From the NCBI RefSeq assembly GCF_039523755.1, contig NZ_BAAAFX010000026.1, positions 1 to 64,000 on the forward strand: a stretch of DNA of 64,000 nucleotides, in the 5' to 3' direction. The stretch is from Tatumella terrea. GTDB lineage: Bacteria > Pseudomonadota > Gammaproteobacteria > Enterobacterales > Enterobacteriaceae. The notes under the pieces were generated by a model. That model saw only the letters and a list, made by a program, of their open reading frames with translations. It had not been told where the DNA came from and ran no database searches. The position numbers were made by a program, and so were the translations under genes. This document shows, one piece after another, positions 52,171 through 61,356 of the stretch (position 1 is the stretch's first letter; every line of letters begins with the position of its first letter).

Positions 52171-52597
52171 GGCGGGAAAGACCCGTTTTCCCCGTCCGGT
52201 TCCGGGTTTCCTGAGACTTCGCCGGGCAGCACACCGCCTGAAGGCCGGTTGCCGTCAGGAATGTCAGCGCCACCGCGGCAGGATACGTCTGACCTCTGCT
52301 CCTTCCGCCCCTGCGTTGCGGATGCTGATACCACACCGCTGCGACCTGCCGGTCACGACCTCGTTCCGCTGATGTCACCGGCCCCGGCCTGACACCGGAG
52401 ACTGTCTGCGTTTATCGCGTCCGGGACAGAGAACGCCTCAGTCAACGGCCAGGCACCCGAGACCGTTGTGAGGCAGCTCCCGGGTGATCACTGCGCGGTA
52501 TCAGGCGGCAGGACTCCCCTGCAGTCAACACTAAAGTTGGGGTCCCTGCCGGGTTTACGGTACACTTCAGATAATCTGTAAATAATCTTTGAGTACT
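52171..52597. other. Gene-free spacer between pspF and sapA
   Basis: This 427-bp GC-rich stretch becomes AT-rich near 52560. No gene or convincing terminator is seen. A promoter for sapA is expected near 52540-52580 but no clear boxes can be assigned. Confidence 0.4.
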
Positions 52598-54226
52598 ATG
52601 CTGAAATTATATTCCGCGTTGTGTCTTGCCGTTGCTCTGTTCAGTAACACTGCCTCTGCGTCAGTGGCATCTGATATCCGGCAGAATGGCTTCGTTTACT
52701 GTGTAAACGGGGTACTGAATACCTTTAACCCGCAATTAGCCAGTAGCGGGCTGACCGTCGATACTCTGGCGGCCCAGTTATATGACAGTTTGCTGGGGGT
52801 GGATCCCTATACCTACCGTCTGACGCCGGAACTGGCTTCCGGATGGGAAGTAAAGGATAACGGCGCGACCTATATTTTCCATCTGCGTCACCACGTCAGC
52901 TTCCAGAAAACGGCCTGGTTCACCCCCCACCGGGCAATGGATGCGGATGATGTTGTGTTCAGCTTCTCACGGATGTTTGACCGCAGCAGCCCCTGGCATG
53001 ATATTGGCGGTGGCAGTTATCCCTATTTTGACAGCCTGAAGTTTCCGGATAACGTCCGCAGTATCAGAAAACTGGATAATTATACCGTTGAAATACAGCT
53101 GGCACAGCCGGATGCGTCTTTCCTCTGGCATATCGCCACCCATTACGCCCCGGTACTGTCCAAAGAATATGCCGACCAGCTCACGGCCAGCGGTCACGAA
53201 GAACAAATGGATCGTCAGCCGGTAGGCACCGGGCCTTTCCAGCTGAGTGAATATCATTCCGGACAATTTATTCGCCTGGCCCGTAACCCGGATTACTGGA
53301 AGGGCATTCCCCGCATGCAGCAGGTGGTGATCGATATCGGTGCGGGGGGTACGGGGCGTTTATCCAAACTGCTGACCGGTGAATGTGATGTTCTGGCTTA
53401 TCCTGCCGCCAGTCAGCTGACCATTCTGCGGGATGACCCGCGCCTGCGGATGACACTACGTCCCGGGATGAATATCGCTTATCTGGCGTTCAATACCCGT
53501 AAACCGCCGCTGGATAATCCCGACGTCAGAAAGGCACTGGCGCTGGCCATTAATAATGACCGGCTGATGTCTTCGGTTTATTACGGTACTGCAGAGACCG
53601 CAGCCTCTATTCTTCCCCGGGCCTCCTGGGCTTATGACAGCCAGTCTGTCGTCTCCGATTATAATCCGGCTAAAGCGATGCAGGCCCTGAAGCAACTGAA
53701 CGTGCACGATCTGCACCTGAGATTAATGGTGCCGACCGCCTCCCAGCCCTGGAACCCCAGCCCGCTGAAGACAGCGGAACTCATCCAGGCCGATTTGGGG
53801 CGTATCGGAGTGACGGTCAGCATCGTTCCGGTAGAGGGACGCTTTCAGGAGGCGCAGTTAATGTCGCTTAACCACGATCTGACACTGGCAGGCTGGTCCA
53901 CCGACAGTAATGACCCGGACAGTTTTTTCCGCCCGCTACTCAGTTGTGCGGCGATAAGCTCTGCCACCAATTATGCCCACTGGTGTGACCCGGCCTTTGA
54001 TACGCTCCTCCATCAGGCATTAACATCACAGCAATTGTCGGAGCGGATCGACAGTTATGCGCAGGCACAACAGATGCTGACCGCACAGCTCCCGGTACTG
54101 CCGCTGGCCTCTTCCCTGCGGTTACAGGCCTACCGTTATGATATTAAAGGGCTGGTCCTCAGTCCGTTTGGTAATACCTCCTTCGCCGGCGTCTATCGCG
54201 ATGACGCTGAGGATAACGCTCCATGA
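52598..54226 (+). CDS. sapA: Peptide-binding periplasmic protein SapA
   Basis: This family-5 solute-binding protein of about 542 residues has a signal peptide (cleavage near SASA). Its segments MDADDVVFSFSRMFDRSSPWHD and NPDSFFRPLLSCAAISS recall E. coli SapA. SapA delivers peptides to the SapBCDF importer, and in pathogens binds antimicrobial peptides and haem. The ATG at 52598 gives the normal N-terminus. The gene overlaps sapB by ATGA. Confidence 0.93.
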   Translation: MLKLYSALCLAVALFSNTASASVASDIRQNGFVYCVNGVLNTFNPQLASSGLTVDTLAAQLYDSLLGVDPYTYRLTPELASGWEVKDNGATYIFHLRHHVSFQKTAWFTPHRAMDADDVVFSFSRMFDRSSPWHDIGGGSYPYFDSLKFPDNVRSIRKLDNYTVEIQLAQPDASFLWHIATHYAPVLSKEYADQLTASGHEEQMDRQPVGTGPFQLSEYHSGQFIRLARNPDYWKGIPRMQQVVIDIGAGGTGRLSKLLTGECDVLAYPAASQLTILRDDPRLRMTLRPGMNIAYLAFNTRKPPLDNPDVRKALALAINNDRLMSSVYYGTAETAASILPRASWAYDSQSVVSDYNPAKAMQALKQLNVHDLHLRLMVPTASQPWNPSPLKTAELIQADLGRIGVTVSIVPVEGRFQEAQLMSLNHDLTLAGWSTDSNDPDSFFRPLLSCAAISSATNYAHWCDPAFDTLLHQALTSQQLSERIDSYAQAQQMLTAQLPVLPLASSLRLQAYRYDIKGLVLSPFGNTSFAGVYRDDAEDNAP

Positions 54227-55188
54227 TTATTTTTATTCTGCGCCGCCTGGTCCTGCTGGTGATCACGCTGTTTCTGCTGTCACTGGTCGCTTTCAGCCTG
54301 AGTTATTTTACCCCGCACGCGCCTCTGGAAGGCGCTTCCCCGGGCGATGCCTGGTGGTTCTGGTTCAGGAGCATGCTGCAACTGGATTTTGGCGTATCCA
54401 GCGTCAACAGTCAGCCTATCACTGACCAGCTTAAAGAAGTGGTTCCGGCCACCCTTGAACTCTGCGTACTGGCTTTTCTGCTGGCACTGCTGCTGGGGAT
54501 CCCGCTCGGCATCACCGCGGCGGTAATGCGTAATAAGTGGCAGGATAAACTGATCAGTGCCCTCGCCTTAGTGGGATTTTCTGTGCCTGTGTTCTGGCTG
54601 GCCCTGTTGCTGACCCTGTTCTTCTCACTGACCCTCGGCTGGCTGCCGGTATCGGGACGGCTGGATCTGCTCTATCCTCTGCAGCATGTCACCGGCTTTG
54701 TGCTGATCGATGCCTGGCTGTCGGATTCCCCCTGGCGGCATGAAATGTTGCTGAATATTCTCTGCCACCTGATTTTACCGGTAGTGACCCTGGCGGTAGC
54801 GCCGATGACAGAAGTGATCCGGCTTATCCGTAACAGTACCCTGGAGGTGCTGGATAAGAACTACGTAAAAGCCGCAGTGACCCGCGGTCTGTCACGGGTG
54901 ACGGTGATCCGCCGGCATGTCCTGCACAATGCGTTGCCACCGGTGATCCCTCACCTGGGTCTGCAGTTTTCTACCATGCTGACACTGACGATGATCACTG
55001 AGGTGGTGTTTAACTGGCCGGGTCTGGGTCACTGGCTGATCGGGGCAATTCGTCAGCAGGATTATGCGGCGATTTCTGCCGGCGTCATGGTGATCGGCAC
55101 CATGGTGATGCTGGTCAATGTGCTGTCCGATATTCTCGGCGCGGCACTGAACCCGCTGAAACACAAGGAATGGTACGCACTGCGTTAA
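54223..55188 (+). CDS. sapB: Peptide ABC transporter permease SapB
   Basis: This 321-residue inner-membrane permease has about six helices and the permease EAA-type loop around KNYVKAAVTRGLSRV. The C-terminus KHKEWYALR is the normal SapB end, so the gene is intact. In E. coli SapB is followed at once by SapC. Here the next sap gene starts 1352 bp later. Confidence 0.93.
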   Translation: MIIFILRRLVLLVITLFLLSLVAFSLSYFTPHAPLEGASPGDAWWFWFRSMLQLDFGVSSVNSQPITDQLKEVVPATLELCVLAFLLALLLGIPLGITAAVMRNKWQDKLISALALVGFSVPVFWLALLLTLFFSLTLGWLPVSGRLDLLYPLQHVTGFVLIDAWLSDSPWRHEMLLNILCHLILPVVTLAVAPMTEVIRLIRNSTLEVLDKNYVKAAVTRGLSRVTVIRRHVLHNALPPVIPHLGLQFSTMLTLTMITEVVFNWPGLGHWLIGAIRQQDYAAISAGVMVIGTMVMLVNVLSDILGAALNPLKHKEWYALR

Positions 55189-55567
55189 CACGGAGTGTGG
55201 CGGACGACGTATGACGGGAAAAAGCGTCAGGTATTGCTCTCCATGCGACAAGTGAAACGGCGGAGTGGTCTTACCTCCTGCGGCACAATTGAGGGGGTTA
55301 TGACCGGCAGCAAGACGTCTCCCGGGAGGGTTACGATCTTTACCGGTTCTGCTATTTTTGCTCTGACATTCCTTCTGCTACGGCCATCTGAACCTGCAAC
55401 TCAAGGTCAGATCGATATCCGGAAAAAGCGGCGGGTTTATCATGCGAACGCGATGCGGGAGATTTTGTGGATAATGCGTTGCTTATTGTATGCAGCATCG
55501 TCCTCTGGCGGGCTACCTGGTGGCGATTCGCTGAATAAAAAAGAGAGTTAATAAAAAGATAAAGTAA

Positions 55568-55584
55568 ACCGGGCTATGCCCGGT
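55568..55584 (-). terminator. Terminator of the lipoprotein gene
   Basis: A 7-bp stem (ACCGGGC / GCCCGGT) with loop of three is followed on the minus strand by TTTACTTT. It is 59 bp beyond the stop of the lipoprotein gene. Confidence 0.6.
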
Positions 55585-55643
55585 CACTCTTCCCGGGCAC
55601 GGCCTTTCCGGCGGTCAGGGAATAAAATGTTCCCGTCACAGGG

Positions 55644-56135
55644 TTATTCCGGGTTGCTGAGACAACGATTGAGATCAGCACTGACATTATTGAATGTCCC
55701 GACGACCTGTGCCGGGTTTGCCGTTACCCAGGCACCGGATGTGGCTGATTTATCATCTTCAGGGGTCTGAGTAATCCGGCTGAAAACATAATGACGTTGT
55801 GACGCTGTCTCTGACACCTGCAGGGTAAAATTCACCACAAACGGCACCGGTGAACCCATCCGGTTGACGGTGTACGTTGTCTGACCGCTGTAGCCGTCAG
55901 CGGCCGGGACGAGACTCTGTGCGGCGTGGGTGGCCAGTACACACTGTCTGAGTTTCTCCGTGCTCAGAGGGCTGCCTGCCGACAGGGGGAAAGATTTGAT
56001 GTATCCATACTGATTGCTATTGTCTGTGTAGACGCCCTTGATGGCAGTCACTGCCGCAGACTCAGGATGGCCGGACATACTGCAGCCGGACAGGAGTACC
56101 CCGACCAGTAATACCAGACCTGCTTTCTTATTCAT
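55644..56135 (-). CDS. Putative lipoprotein inside the sap operon
   Basis: This 163-residue protein has a signal peptide with lipobox LLSGCS (cysteine near 18), so it is a predicted lipoprotein. The mature part has Tyr/Gln-rich and strand-like segments (YTVNRMGSPVPFVVNFTLQV, RHYVFSRITQTPEDD) and a cysteine near each end. I do not recognise the family. The start has good hydrophobic and charged features and a GGAGGCAG-type ribosome site. It runs opposite to the sap genes, so it has its own transcript and would disturb sap transcription. Confidence 0.75.
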   Translation of the reverse strand: MNKKAGLVLLVGVLLSGCSMSGHPESAAVTAIKGVYTDNSNQYGYIKSFPLSAGSPLSTEKLRQCVLATHAAQSLVPAADGYSGQTTYTVNRMGSPVPFVVNFTLQVSETASQRHYVFSRITQTPEDDKSATSGAWVTANPAQVVGTFNNVSADLNRCLSNPE

Positions 56136-56540
56136 GGTGCTGCCTCCCTGACAAATGTGTTTTCAATCTTAATGGGAAATGAAAGGCAGTAAAAGAACAA
56201 CGCTGCAGCCTGTTACAATTACACGGGTTTTCACAACATCGCTTACACGGTGCGCACAAAAACCGGTTATGCGCAGGATGCAATGATGAGCGCCCGGGCG
56301 GGCCTTGCATAATATTGTGAATTCAACGGATAATCCCGCCCTCCCCGGCACGGCACTGACCGGCAGCTCACCGGTCACTGTCACGCATTGCAGGCCGGCG
56401 GAGGCTAACGCCCCGGGCCGGCAGATCCGCTGCCGGCAGTATTGAATCAAAATAAAAAGTTATTAAGCTATGAGCCAGCGTAACGCGCTGATAATTTAAA
56501 GCGATATTACATATGTTAAGAAGAAGCAAAGCAGGTATTT

Positions 56541-57431
56541 ATGCCCATTGATAATGTCTATCAGGAAAAACGACTGCCTGGCGCCTTCCGTCAAGCCTGG
56601 GGGAAGTTTTACCATGACACGTCGGCCATGGTCGGGCTGTATGGCTTTGCCGCATTGATCTTTCTTTGCCTGTTTGGCGGCCTGCTGGCCCCTTACGGTG
56701 TCGATCAGCAATTTATGGGATACCAGTTACTGCCGCCTTCCTGGTCGCGGTACGGCGACGTCTCTTTCTTCCTCGGTACCGATGATCTTGGCCGGGATGT
56801 ACTGAGCCGTTTACTGAGCGGTATCACGCCCACCGTCGGCAGTGCGCTGCTGGTCACCCTGTTTTCCGGGGTCTGCGCGCTGCTGCCCGGTATTCTTGCC
56901 GGGCTGACCCACGGTCTTCGCTCCGCCTTACTGAACCATATTCTCGATACCTTATTGTCGATCCCTTCCATGCTGCTGGCGATTATTGTGGTAGCCTTCG
57001 CCGGTCCCGGCCTGTTCCATGCCCTGGTAGCGGTCTGGCTGGCGTTGATGCCGCGGCTTATCCGCGCTATTTATATCGCCATCCACGAACAGATGGATAA
57101 GGAATATGTCATCGCGGCCAGACTGGATGGTGCCAGCCCTTTTATTCTGCTGCGTGATACCATTTTTCCGAATGTACTGCCCTCCGTGATCAGTGAGCTG
57201 ACCCGGGCGCTGTCGATGGCCATTCTTGATATTGCAGCTCTGGGTTTTTTAGGCCTCGGTGCACAGTTACCCTCACCGGAGTGGGGAGCCATGCTGGGGG
57301 ATTCGCTGGAGCTGATTTATGTGGCTCCCTGGACGGTCATGCTGCCCGGGCTGATGCTGATGCTTGCGGTGCTGATTATTAATTTATTCGGGGATGGCGT
57401 CCGCCGTGCCATTGAGGCTGGGGTAAAATAA
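56541..57431 (+). CDS. sapC: Peptide ABC transporter permease SapC
   Basis: This 296-residue inner-membrane permease starts MPIDNVYQEKR, the E. coli-like N-terminus. It contains GTDDLGRDVLSRLLSG, a hallmark of dipeptide permease C subunits, and the EAA loop EYVIAARLDGASPF. The gene is intact despite the 1.35-kb insertion in front. The last base of its stop is shared with the sapD start (TAATG). Confidence 0.93.
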   Translation: MPIDNVYQEKRLPGAFRQAWGKFYHDTSAMVGLYGFAALIFLCLFGGLLAPYGVDQQFMGYQLLPPSWSRYGDVSFFLGTDDLGRDVLSRLLSGITPTVGSALLVTLFSGVCALLPGILAGLTHGLRSALLNHILDTLLSIPSMLLAIIVVAFAGPGLFHALVAVWLALMPRLIRAIYIAIHEQMDKEYVIAARLDGASPFILLRDTIFPNVLPSVISELTRALSMAILDIAALGFLGLGAQLPSPEWGAMLGDSLELIYVAPWTVMLPGLMLMLAVLIINLFGDGVRRAIEAGVK

Positions 57432-58423
57432 TGCCATTACTGGATATCCGTAATCTGACCATTGAGTTCTTCTCGTCCGAAGGCCCGGTGAAAGCGGTCG
57501 ACCGTATTAATCTGACCCTGACAGAAGGCGAGATCCGCGGCCTGGTCGGTGAGTCCGGCTCCGGGAAGAGCCTGATAGCCAAAGCTATCTGCGGTGTCAC
57601 CTCCGATAACTGGCGGGTGACCGCCGATCGCATGCGTTTTAATGACATCGATCTGTTGCGTCTTTCTCCCCGCGAGCGCAGAAAAATCATCGGTCATAAT
57701 ATTTCGATGATTTTTCAGGAACCTCAGTCCTGTCTGGATCCGTCTGAAAGTATTGGCCGTCAGCTGATGCAGGCCATCCCCCGCTGGACCTTTAAAGGGC
57801 GCTGGTACCGGCGCTTCTGGTTCTGGCGTAAAAAGCGCGCCATAGAGTTACTGCACAGGGTCGGTATTAAAGATCACAAAGATATCATGCGCAGTTTTCC
57901 CTATGAGCTGACAGAAGGTGAATGTCAGAAAGCCATGATCGCCATCGCGCTGGCCACCAAACCGCGCCTGCTGATTGCCGATGAACCGACCAATGCCATG
58001 GAGCCGACCACCCAGGCACAGATATTCAGGCTGCTCAGCCGGCTGAACCAGAATAACAATACGACCATTCTGCTGATAAGCCATGACCTGCGTACCCTGG
58101 GCCAGTGGGCGAACCGGATTAATGTGATGTACTGCGGACAAACCGTCGAAACGGCCGTCAGTGAGGAGCTGATCTCTGCCCCTCATCATCCCTACACTCA
58201 GGCGCTGATCCGATCGATGCCCGATTTCGGGCGTTCACTGCCGCATAAGAGCCGGCTGAACACCCTGTCGGGTGCGATACCCTCGCTGGAACATCTGCCA
58301 ATGGGCTGCCGGCTCGGTCCACGCTGCCCTTATGCACAGCGCAAATGTATCGAAGCCCCGGCACTGACCGGTACCAAAAGCCACAAATACGCCTGTCACT
58401 TTCCATTAAATAAAGAGCTGTAG
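57431..58423 (+). CDS. sapD: Peptide ABC transporter ATPase SapD
   Basis: This 330-residue ATPase has Walker A GESGSGKS (about 38-45) and Walker B LLIADEPT. The ABC signature is unusual: LTEGECQ instead of LSGGQ, as is normal for SapD, so it is probably the less active partner of SapF. The C-terminal oligopeptide-type cysteine segment CRLGPRCPYAQRKC is typical. In E. coli SapD also affects Trk potassium uptake. It starts at the sapC stop and ends 4 bp before sapF. Confidence 0.93.
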   Translation: MPLLDIRNLTIEFFSSEGPVKAVDRINLTLTEGEIRGLVGESGSGKSLIAKAICGVTSDNWRVTADRMRFNDIDLLRLSPRERRKIIGHNISMIFQEPQSCLDPSESIGRQLMQAIPRWTFKGRWYRRFWFWRKKRAIELLHRVGIKDHKDIMRSFPYELTEGECQKAMIAIALATKPRLLIADEPTNAMEPTTQAQIFRLLSRLNQNNNTTILLISHDLRTLGQWANRINVMYCGQTVETAVSEELISAPHHPYTQALIRSMPDFGRSLPHKSRLNTLSGAIPSLEHLPMGCRLGPRCPYAQRKCIEAPALTGTKSHKYACHFPLNKEL

Positions 58424-58427
58424 TTCC

Positions 58428-59234
58428 ATGGAAACCTTACTCGAAGTCCGCGATTTGTCGAAAACCTATCGCTATAAAACCGGCCTTTTCCGTCCTCAGC
58501 ATGTGGATGCGGTCAGAAATGTCAGTTTTACCCTGCGTGAAAGGCAGACCCTCGCCATCATCGGCGAAAACGGCTCCGGTAAATCGACGCTGGCCAAAAT
58601 GCTCAGTGGCATGATCGAACCCAGCGCGGGTGAAATTATTATTAATAATCATCCGCTAAGCTTCGGGGATTACGGTTACCGTAGCCAGGTCATTCGCATG
58701 ATCTTCCAGGACCCGGGCACTTCGCTGAATCCCAGACAACGCGTCAGTCAGATCCTCGATCTGCCGTTGCGGCTGAATACGTCCCTGACCCCGGAGGAAC
58801 GGGAAGCACGCATCATCGAAACCCTGCGTAAAGTCGGTCTGCTGCGGGATCATGCCGGTTATTACCCGCATATGCTGGCGCCGGGCCAGAAACAGCGCCT
58901 GGCACTGGCCAGAGCACTGATCCTCCAACCACGGGTCATTGTTGCCGATGAAGCTCTGGCCTCACTGGATATGACCATGCGGTCACAGCTGGTGAACCTG
59001 ATGCTGGAATTACAGGACAGGGACGGGCTATCGTTTATTTATGTCACTCAGCATATCGGCATGATGAAACACATCAGTGACTGTGTGATGGTCATGCACC
59101 AGGGAGAGGTGGTTGAGCGCGGCGGAACAGCCGATGTGCTGGCCTCTCCGTTACATGATCTGACCAAACGGTTAATTCAGAGTCATTTCGGCGAGGCTCT
59201 GACCGCCGATGCCTGGCGAAGGAATGACCGTTAA
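58428..59234 (+). CDS. sapF: Peptide ABC transporter ATPase SapF
   Basis: This 268-residue ATPase has Walker A GENGSGKST (about 45-53), Walker B VIVADEALAS and the switch histidine in YVTQHIG. The ABC signature reads LAPGQKQ, also diverged from LSGGQ. It is the last sap gene, as in E. coli. fabI follows after 141 bp with its own ribosome site. Confidence 0.93.
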   Translation: METLLEVRDLSKTYRYKTGLFRPQHVDAVRNVSFTLRERQTLAIIGENGSGKSTLAKMLSGMIEPSAGEIIINNHPLSFGDYGYRSQVIRMIFQDPGTSLNPRQRVSQILDLPLRLNTSLTPEEREARIIETLRKVGLLRDHAGYYPHMLAPGQKQRLALARALILQPRVIVADEALASLDMTMRSQLVNLMLELQDRDGLSFIYVTQHIGMMKHISDCVMVMHQGEVVERGGTADVLASPLHDLTKRLIQSHFGEALTADAWRRNDR

Positions 59235-59375
59235 TTCACAGAATTACGTCCTGTTTCACCGTAACTTTACCTGATAACCCATTGTCGTGTTAGAATCCCC
59301 GGATTGAACATCGCGGACAGGTTGTTAATTATACAATCGCCGCCGCCACAATAACTATTTTTAAGGATTACAGCT

Positions 59376-60164
59376 ATGGGTTTTCTTTCCGGTAAGCGCA
59401 TTCTGATCACTGGCGTCGCCAGTAAACTGTCTATCGCATGGGGTATTGCCCAGGCAATGCACAAGCAGGGTGCGGAACTGGCATTCACTTACCAAAACGA
59501 AAAATTAAAAGCGCGTGTTGAAGAATTTGCCAAAGATCTGGGTTCTGACATCGTGTTACCTTGCGATGTTGCTGAAGATGAAAGCATCAAAAGCCTGTTC
59601 ACCGAACTGGAAAAAGTCTGGCCAAAATTTGACGGCTTTGTTCACTCTATCGGTTTCGCACCAGGCGACCAGTTAGATGGCGACTACGTAAATGCCGTGA
59701 CCCGTGAAGGCTTTAAGATTGCCCACGATATCAGTGCCTACAGCTTTGTTGCGATGGCAAAAGAGTGCCGTGCGATGCTGAACCCGAATTCAGCACTGTT
59801 AACCCTGTCTTACCTGGGTGCAGAGCGCGCTATCCCTAACTACAACGTGATGGGTCTGGCGAAAGCCTCTCTGGAAGCCAACGTGCGTTACATGGCTAAT
59901 GCGATGGGTCCTGAAAGCGTGCGTGTTAACGCCGTCTCTGCCGGCCCTATCCGTACGCTGGCGGCTTCCGGTATCAAAGATTTCCGTAAGATGCTGTCGC
60001 ATTGTGAAGCGGTCACCCCGATCCGCCGTACCGTCACCATCGAAGATGTGGGTAACTCTGCAGCCTTCCTGTGTTCTGACCTGGCCGGCGGCATCACCGG
60101 TGAAGTCGTTCACGTTGACGGTGGCTTCAGCATCGCCGCAATGAACGAACTGGAACTGAAATAA
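59376..60164 (+). CDS. fabI: Enoyl-[acyl-carrier-protein] reductase FabI
   Basis: This 262-residue NADH-dependent reductase catalyses the last step of fatty acid elongation. Catalytic residues Tyr146, Tyr156 and Lys163 and the cofactor loop GVASKLSIAWG (about 13-23) are all present. Gly93 is wild type, so no triclosan-resistance change is visible at this site. AAGGA lies upstream. It is downstream of sapF as in E. coli, but without ycjD between. Confidence 0.97.
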   Translation: MGFLSGKRILITGVASKLSIAWGIAQAMHKQGAELAFTYQNEKLKARVEEFAKDLGSDIVLPCDVAEDESIKSLFTELEKVWPKFDGFVHSIGFAPGDQLDGDYVNAVTREGFKIAHDISAYSFVAMAKECRAMLNPNSALLTLSYLGAERAIPNYNVMGLAKASLEANVRYMANAMGPESVRVNAVSAGPIRTLAASGIKDFRKMLSHCEAVTPIRRTVTIEDVGNSAAFLCSDLAGGITGEVVHVDGGFSIAAMNELELK

Positions 60165-60174
60165 GTTCTGTCAG

Positions 60175-60199
60175 CAGGCGGTATCAACCGCCTGTTTTT
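60175..60199 (+). terminator. Intrinsic terminator of fabI
   Basis: An 8-bp stem (CAGGCGGT / ACCGCCTG) with loop ATCA is followed by five T residues, ten bases after the fabI stop. Confidence 0.88.
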
Positions 60200-60357
60200 C
60201 TTCCTGCTTTTTTCTGCCACCGCCCCCCTGTTTATATATCTGCCCGTTATTAGTTAGTCTGTAACATTCCTTCTCCCTGAACCTTCTGTCAGTCACTATA
60301 GGCGCAGTGATTTTGCGCAGGCCCCCACGGGTCAGGCATGATATCAGAGGATTGTGT

Positions 60358-61356
60358 ATGGAATTACGACGTCATAACCGTCCCACCGCAGGGGATAACA
60401 GCGATCCCGTCTTACGCCCGTCCACCCCCGCCGTCTGTCACCGATCTCCTGCCGTCAGGCAGCACCGTGATCTTCTTGCCGGACTGGCACAGCACCCGGT
60501 GCCGGATAAAAAGTTTCGCCAGCCACTGCAGCCCTTATCCCAGCACTCTGCGGCAATCTACAGCAGGCTGTTTCCGGAAAGTCCCTGTCCTGAGCCACAC
60601 GGCAGCCTCACCCTCTATGAACGTCTGACCATCGCACTGACGGTCGCTCAGCTGACAGAAACCGGAGCCCTTAGCGACTTCTACGCGGAGTGGCTCAGCC
60701 CCTTACCGGGCCCCGCAGGGACCCGTGAAAATAATCTTCGGCTGACCACGATCACCGAATATACCCGTTTACTGACCTGCTCCTCGGCAGCAACCCCCTC
60801 CCCGCAGCGGGCGGGCCTGCAGCAATCGGGCCTGACTCTGGCGGATATCGTTACCCTGCACCAGTTATGCGGTTTCGTGGGCTGGCAGGCACAGTGGATT
60901 AGCGGAGTGATGACACTGGCGGCTGACGGAGTCACATCACATTACAGTAACCCCCCACTCCCCCCCTATCCTGACCTGCTCACCGGCGGGATCAGAGAGC
61001 CTTTAGCCAGGCTTAAGGTGTCCGGGCCCGTCACCGCCCGGCGTCACCTGTTGCGGGACATCAGGACACTGGGCCAGCCATCGCTGAACGCGGAGATTAT
61101 CGGTCAAGCCCCGGCGGCAGCCCGTGCCTGGCTGATTCTGAGAGCGTTATCCGGCCCGACGGCCGATGCCGGTCACCTCTTTACAGAGAGTACTGCCATG
61201 CCTCCTGATTTTCGCCGGCGGACTTCCCCGCTTTCCTGCCGTGAACTGGAGGCACTGAAACGTCAGGATCGGAAAGCTGACGATCTGCTGTCGTTACTGG
61301 GCAGGATCGCCATGAATATCTGGGATTACCGGCTGATTCAGCTGGCCGTCGTGTGA
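60358..61356 (+). CDS. CMD (alkylhydroperoxidase-like) domain protein, Avi_7170 type
   Basis: This protein of about 332 residues begins at the ATG 60358, seven bases after AGAGGA. The pattern SLTLYERLTIALTVAQL (about 80-96), SGLTLADIVTLHQLCGFVGWQAQWISGVMTL (about 159-189) recalls carboxymuconolactone-decarboxylase-domain proteins of the Avi_7170 group, which relate to AhpD-like antioxidant proteins. I could not find the CxxC redox pair such enzymes use, so it may be catalytically altered. The C-terminus RRTSPLSCRELEALKRQ resembles the second such domain. It overlaps the convergent LysR gene by 19 bases. Confidence 0.55.
   Translation: MELRRHNRPTAGDNSDPVLRPSTPAVCHRSPAVRQHRDLLAGLAQHPVPDKKFRQPLQPLSQHSAAIYSRLFPESPCPEPHGSLTLYERLTIALTVAQLTETGALSDFYAEWLSPLPGPAGTRENNLRLTTITEYTRLLTCSSAATPSPQRAGLQQSGLTLADIVTLHQLCGFVGWQAQWISGVMTLAADGVTSHYSNPPLPPYPDLLTGGIREPLARLKVSGPVTARRHLLRDIRTLGQPSLNAEIIGQAPAAARAWLILRALSGPTADAGHLFTESTAMPPDFRRRTSPLSCRELEALKRQDRKADDLLSLLGRIAMNIWDYRLIQLAVV

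Larger units (their letters stand above)
55189..56540. other. 1.35-kb segment inserted between sapB and sapC
   Basis: This segment splits the usually contiguous sapABCDF operon. It contains a minus-strand lipoprotein gene (55644-56135) with a terminator. The left part (55189-55560) has a plus-strand frame of 118 residues that lacks a good start and looks like non-coding or eroded sequence. The right part (56136-56540) has no gene and should carry promoters for the lipoprotein and possibly sapC. No insertion-sequence ends or transposase were recognised. Confidence 0.7.

Noticed and set aside
55195..55551. Plus-strand frame of 118 residues just after sapB
   Set aside because: It starts at a GTG with a poor site, has no recognisable domain and odd composition. 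It may be an eroded gene but there is no support to call it.
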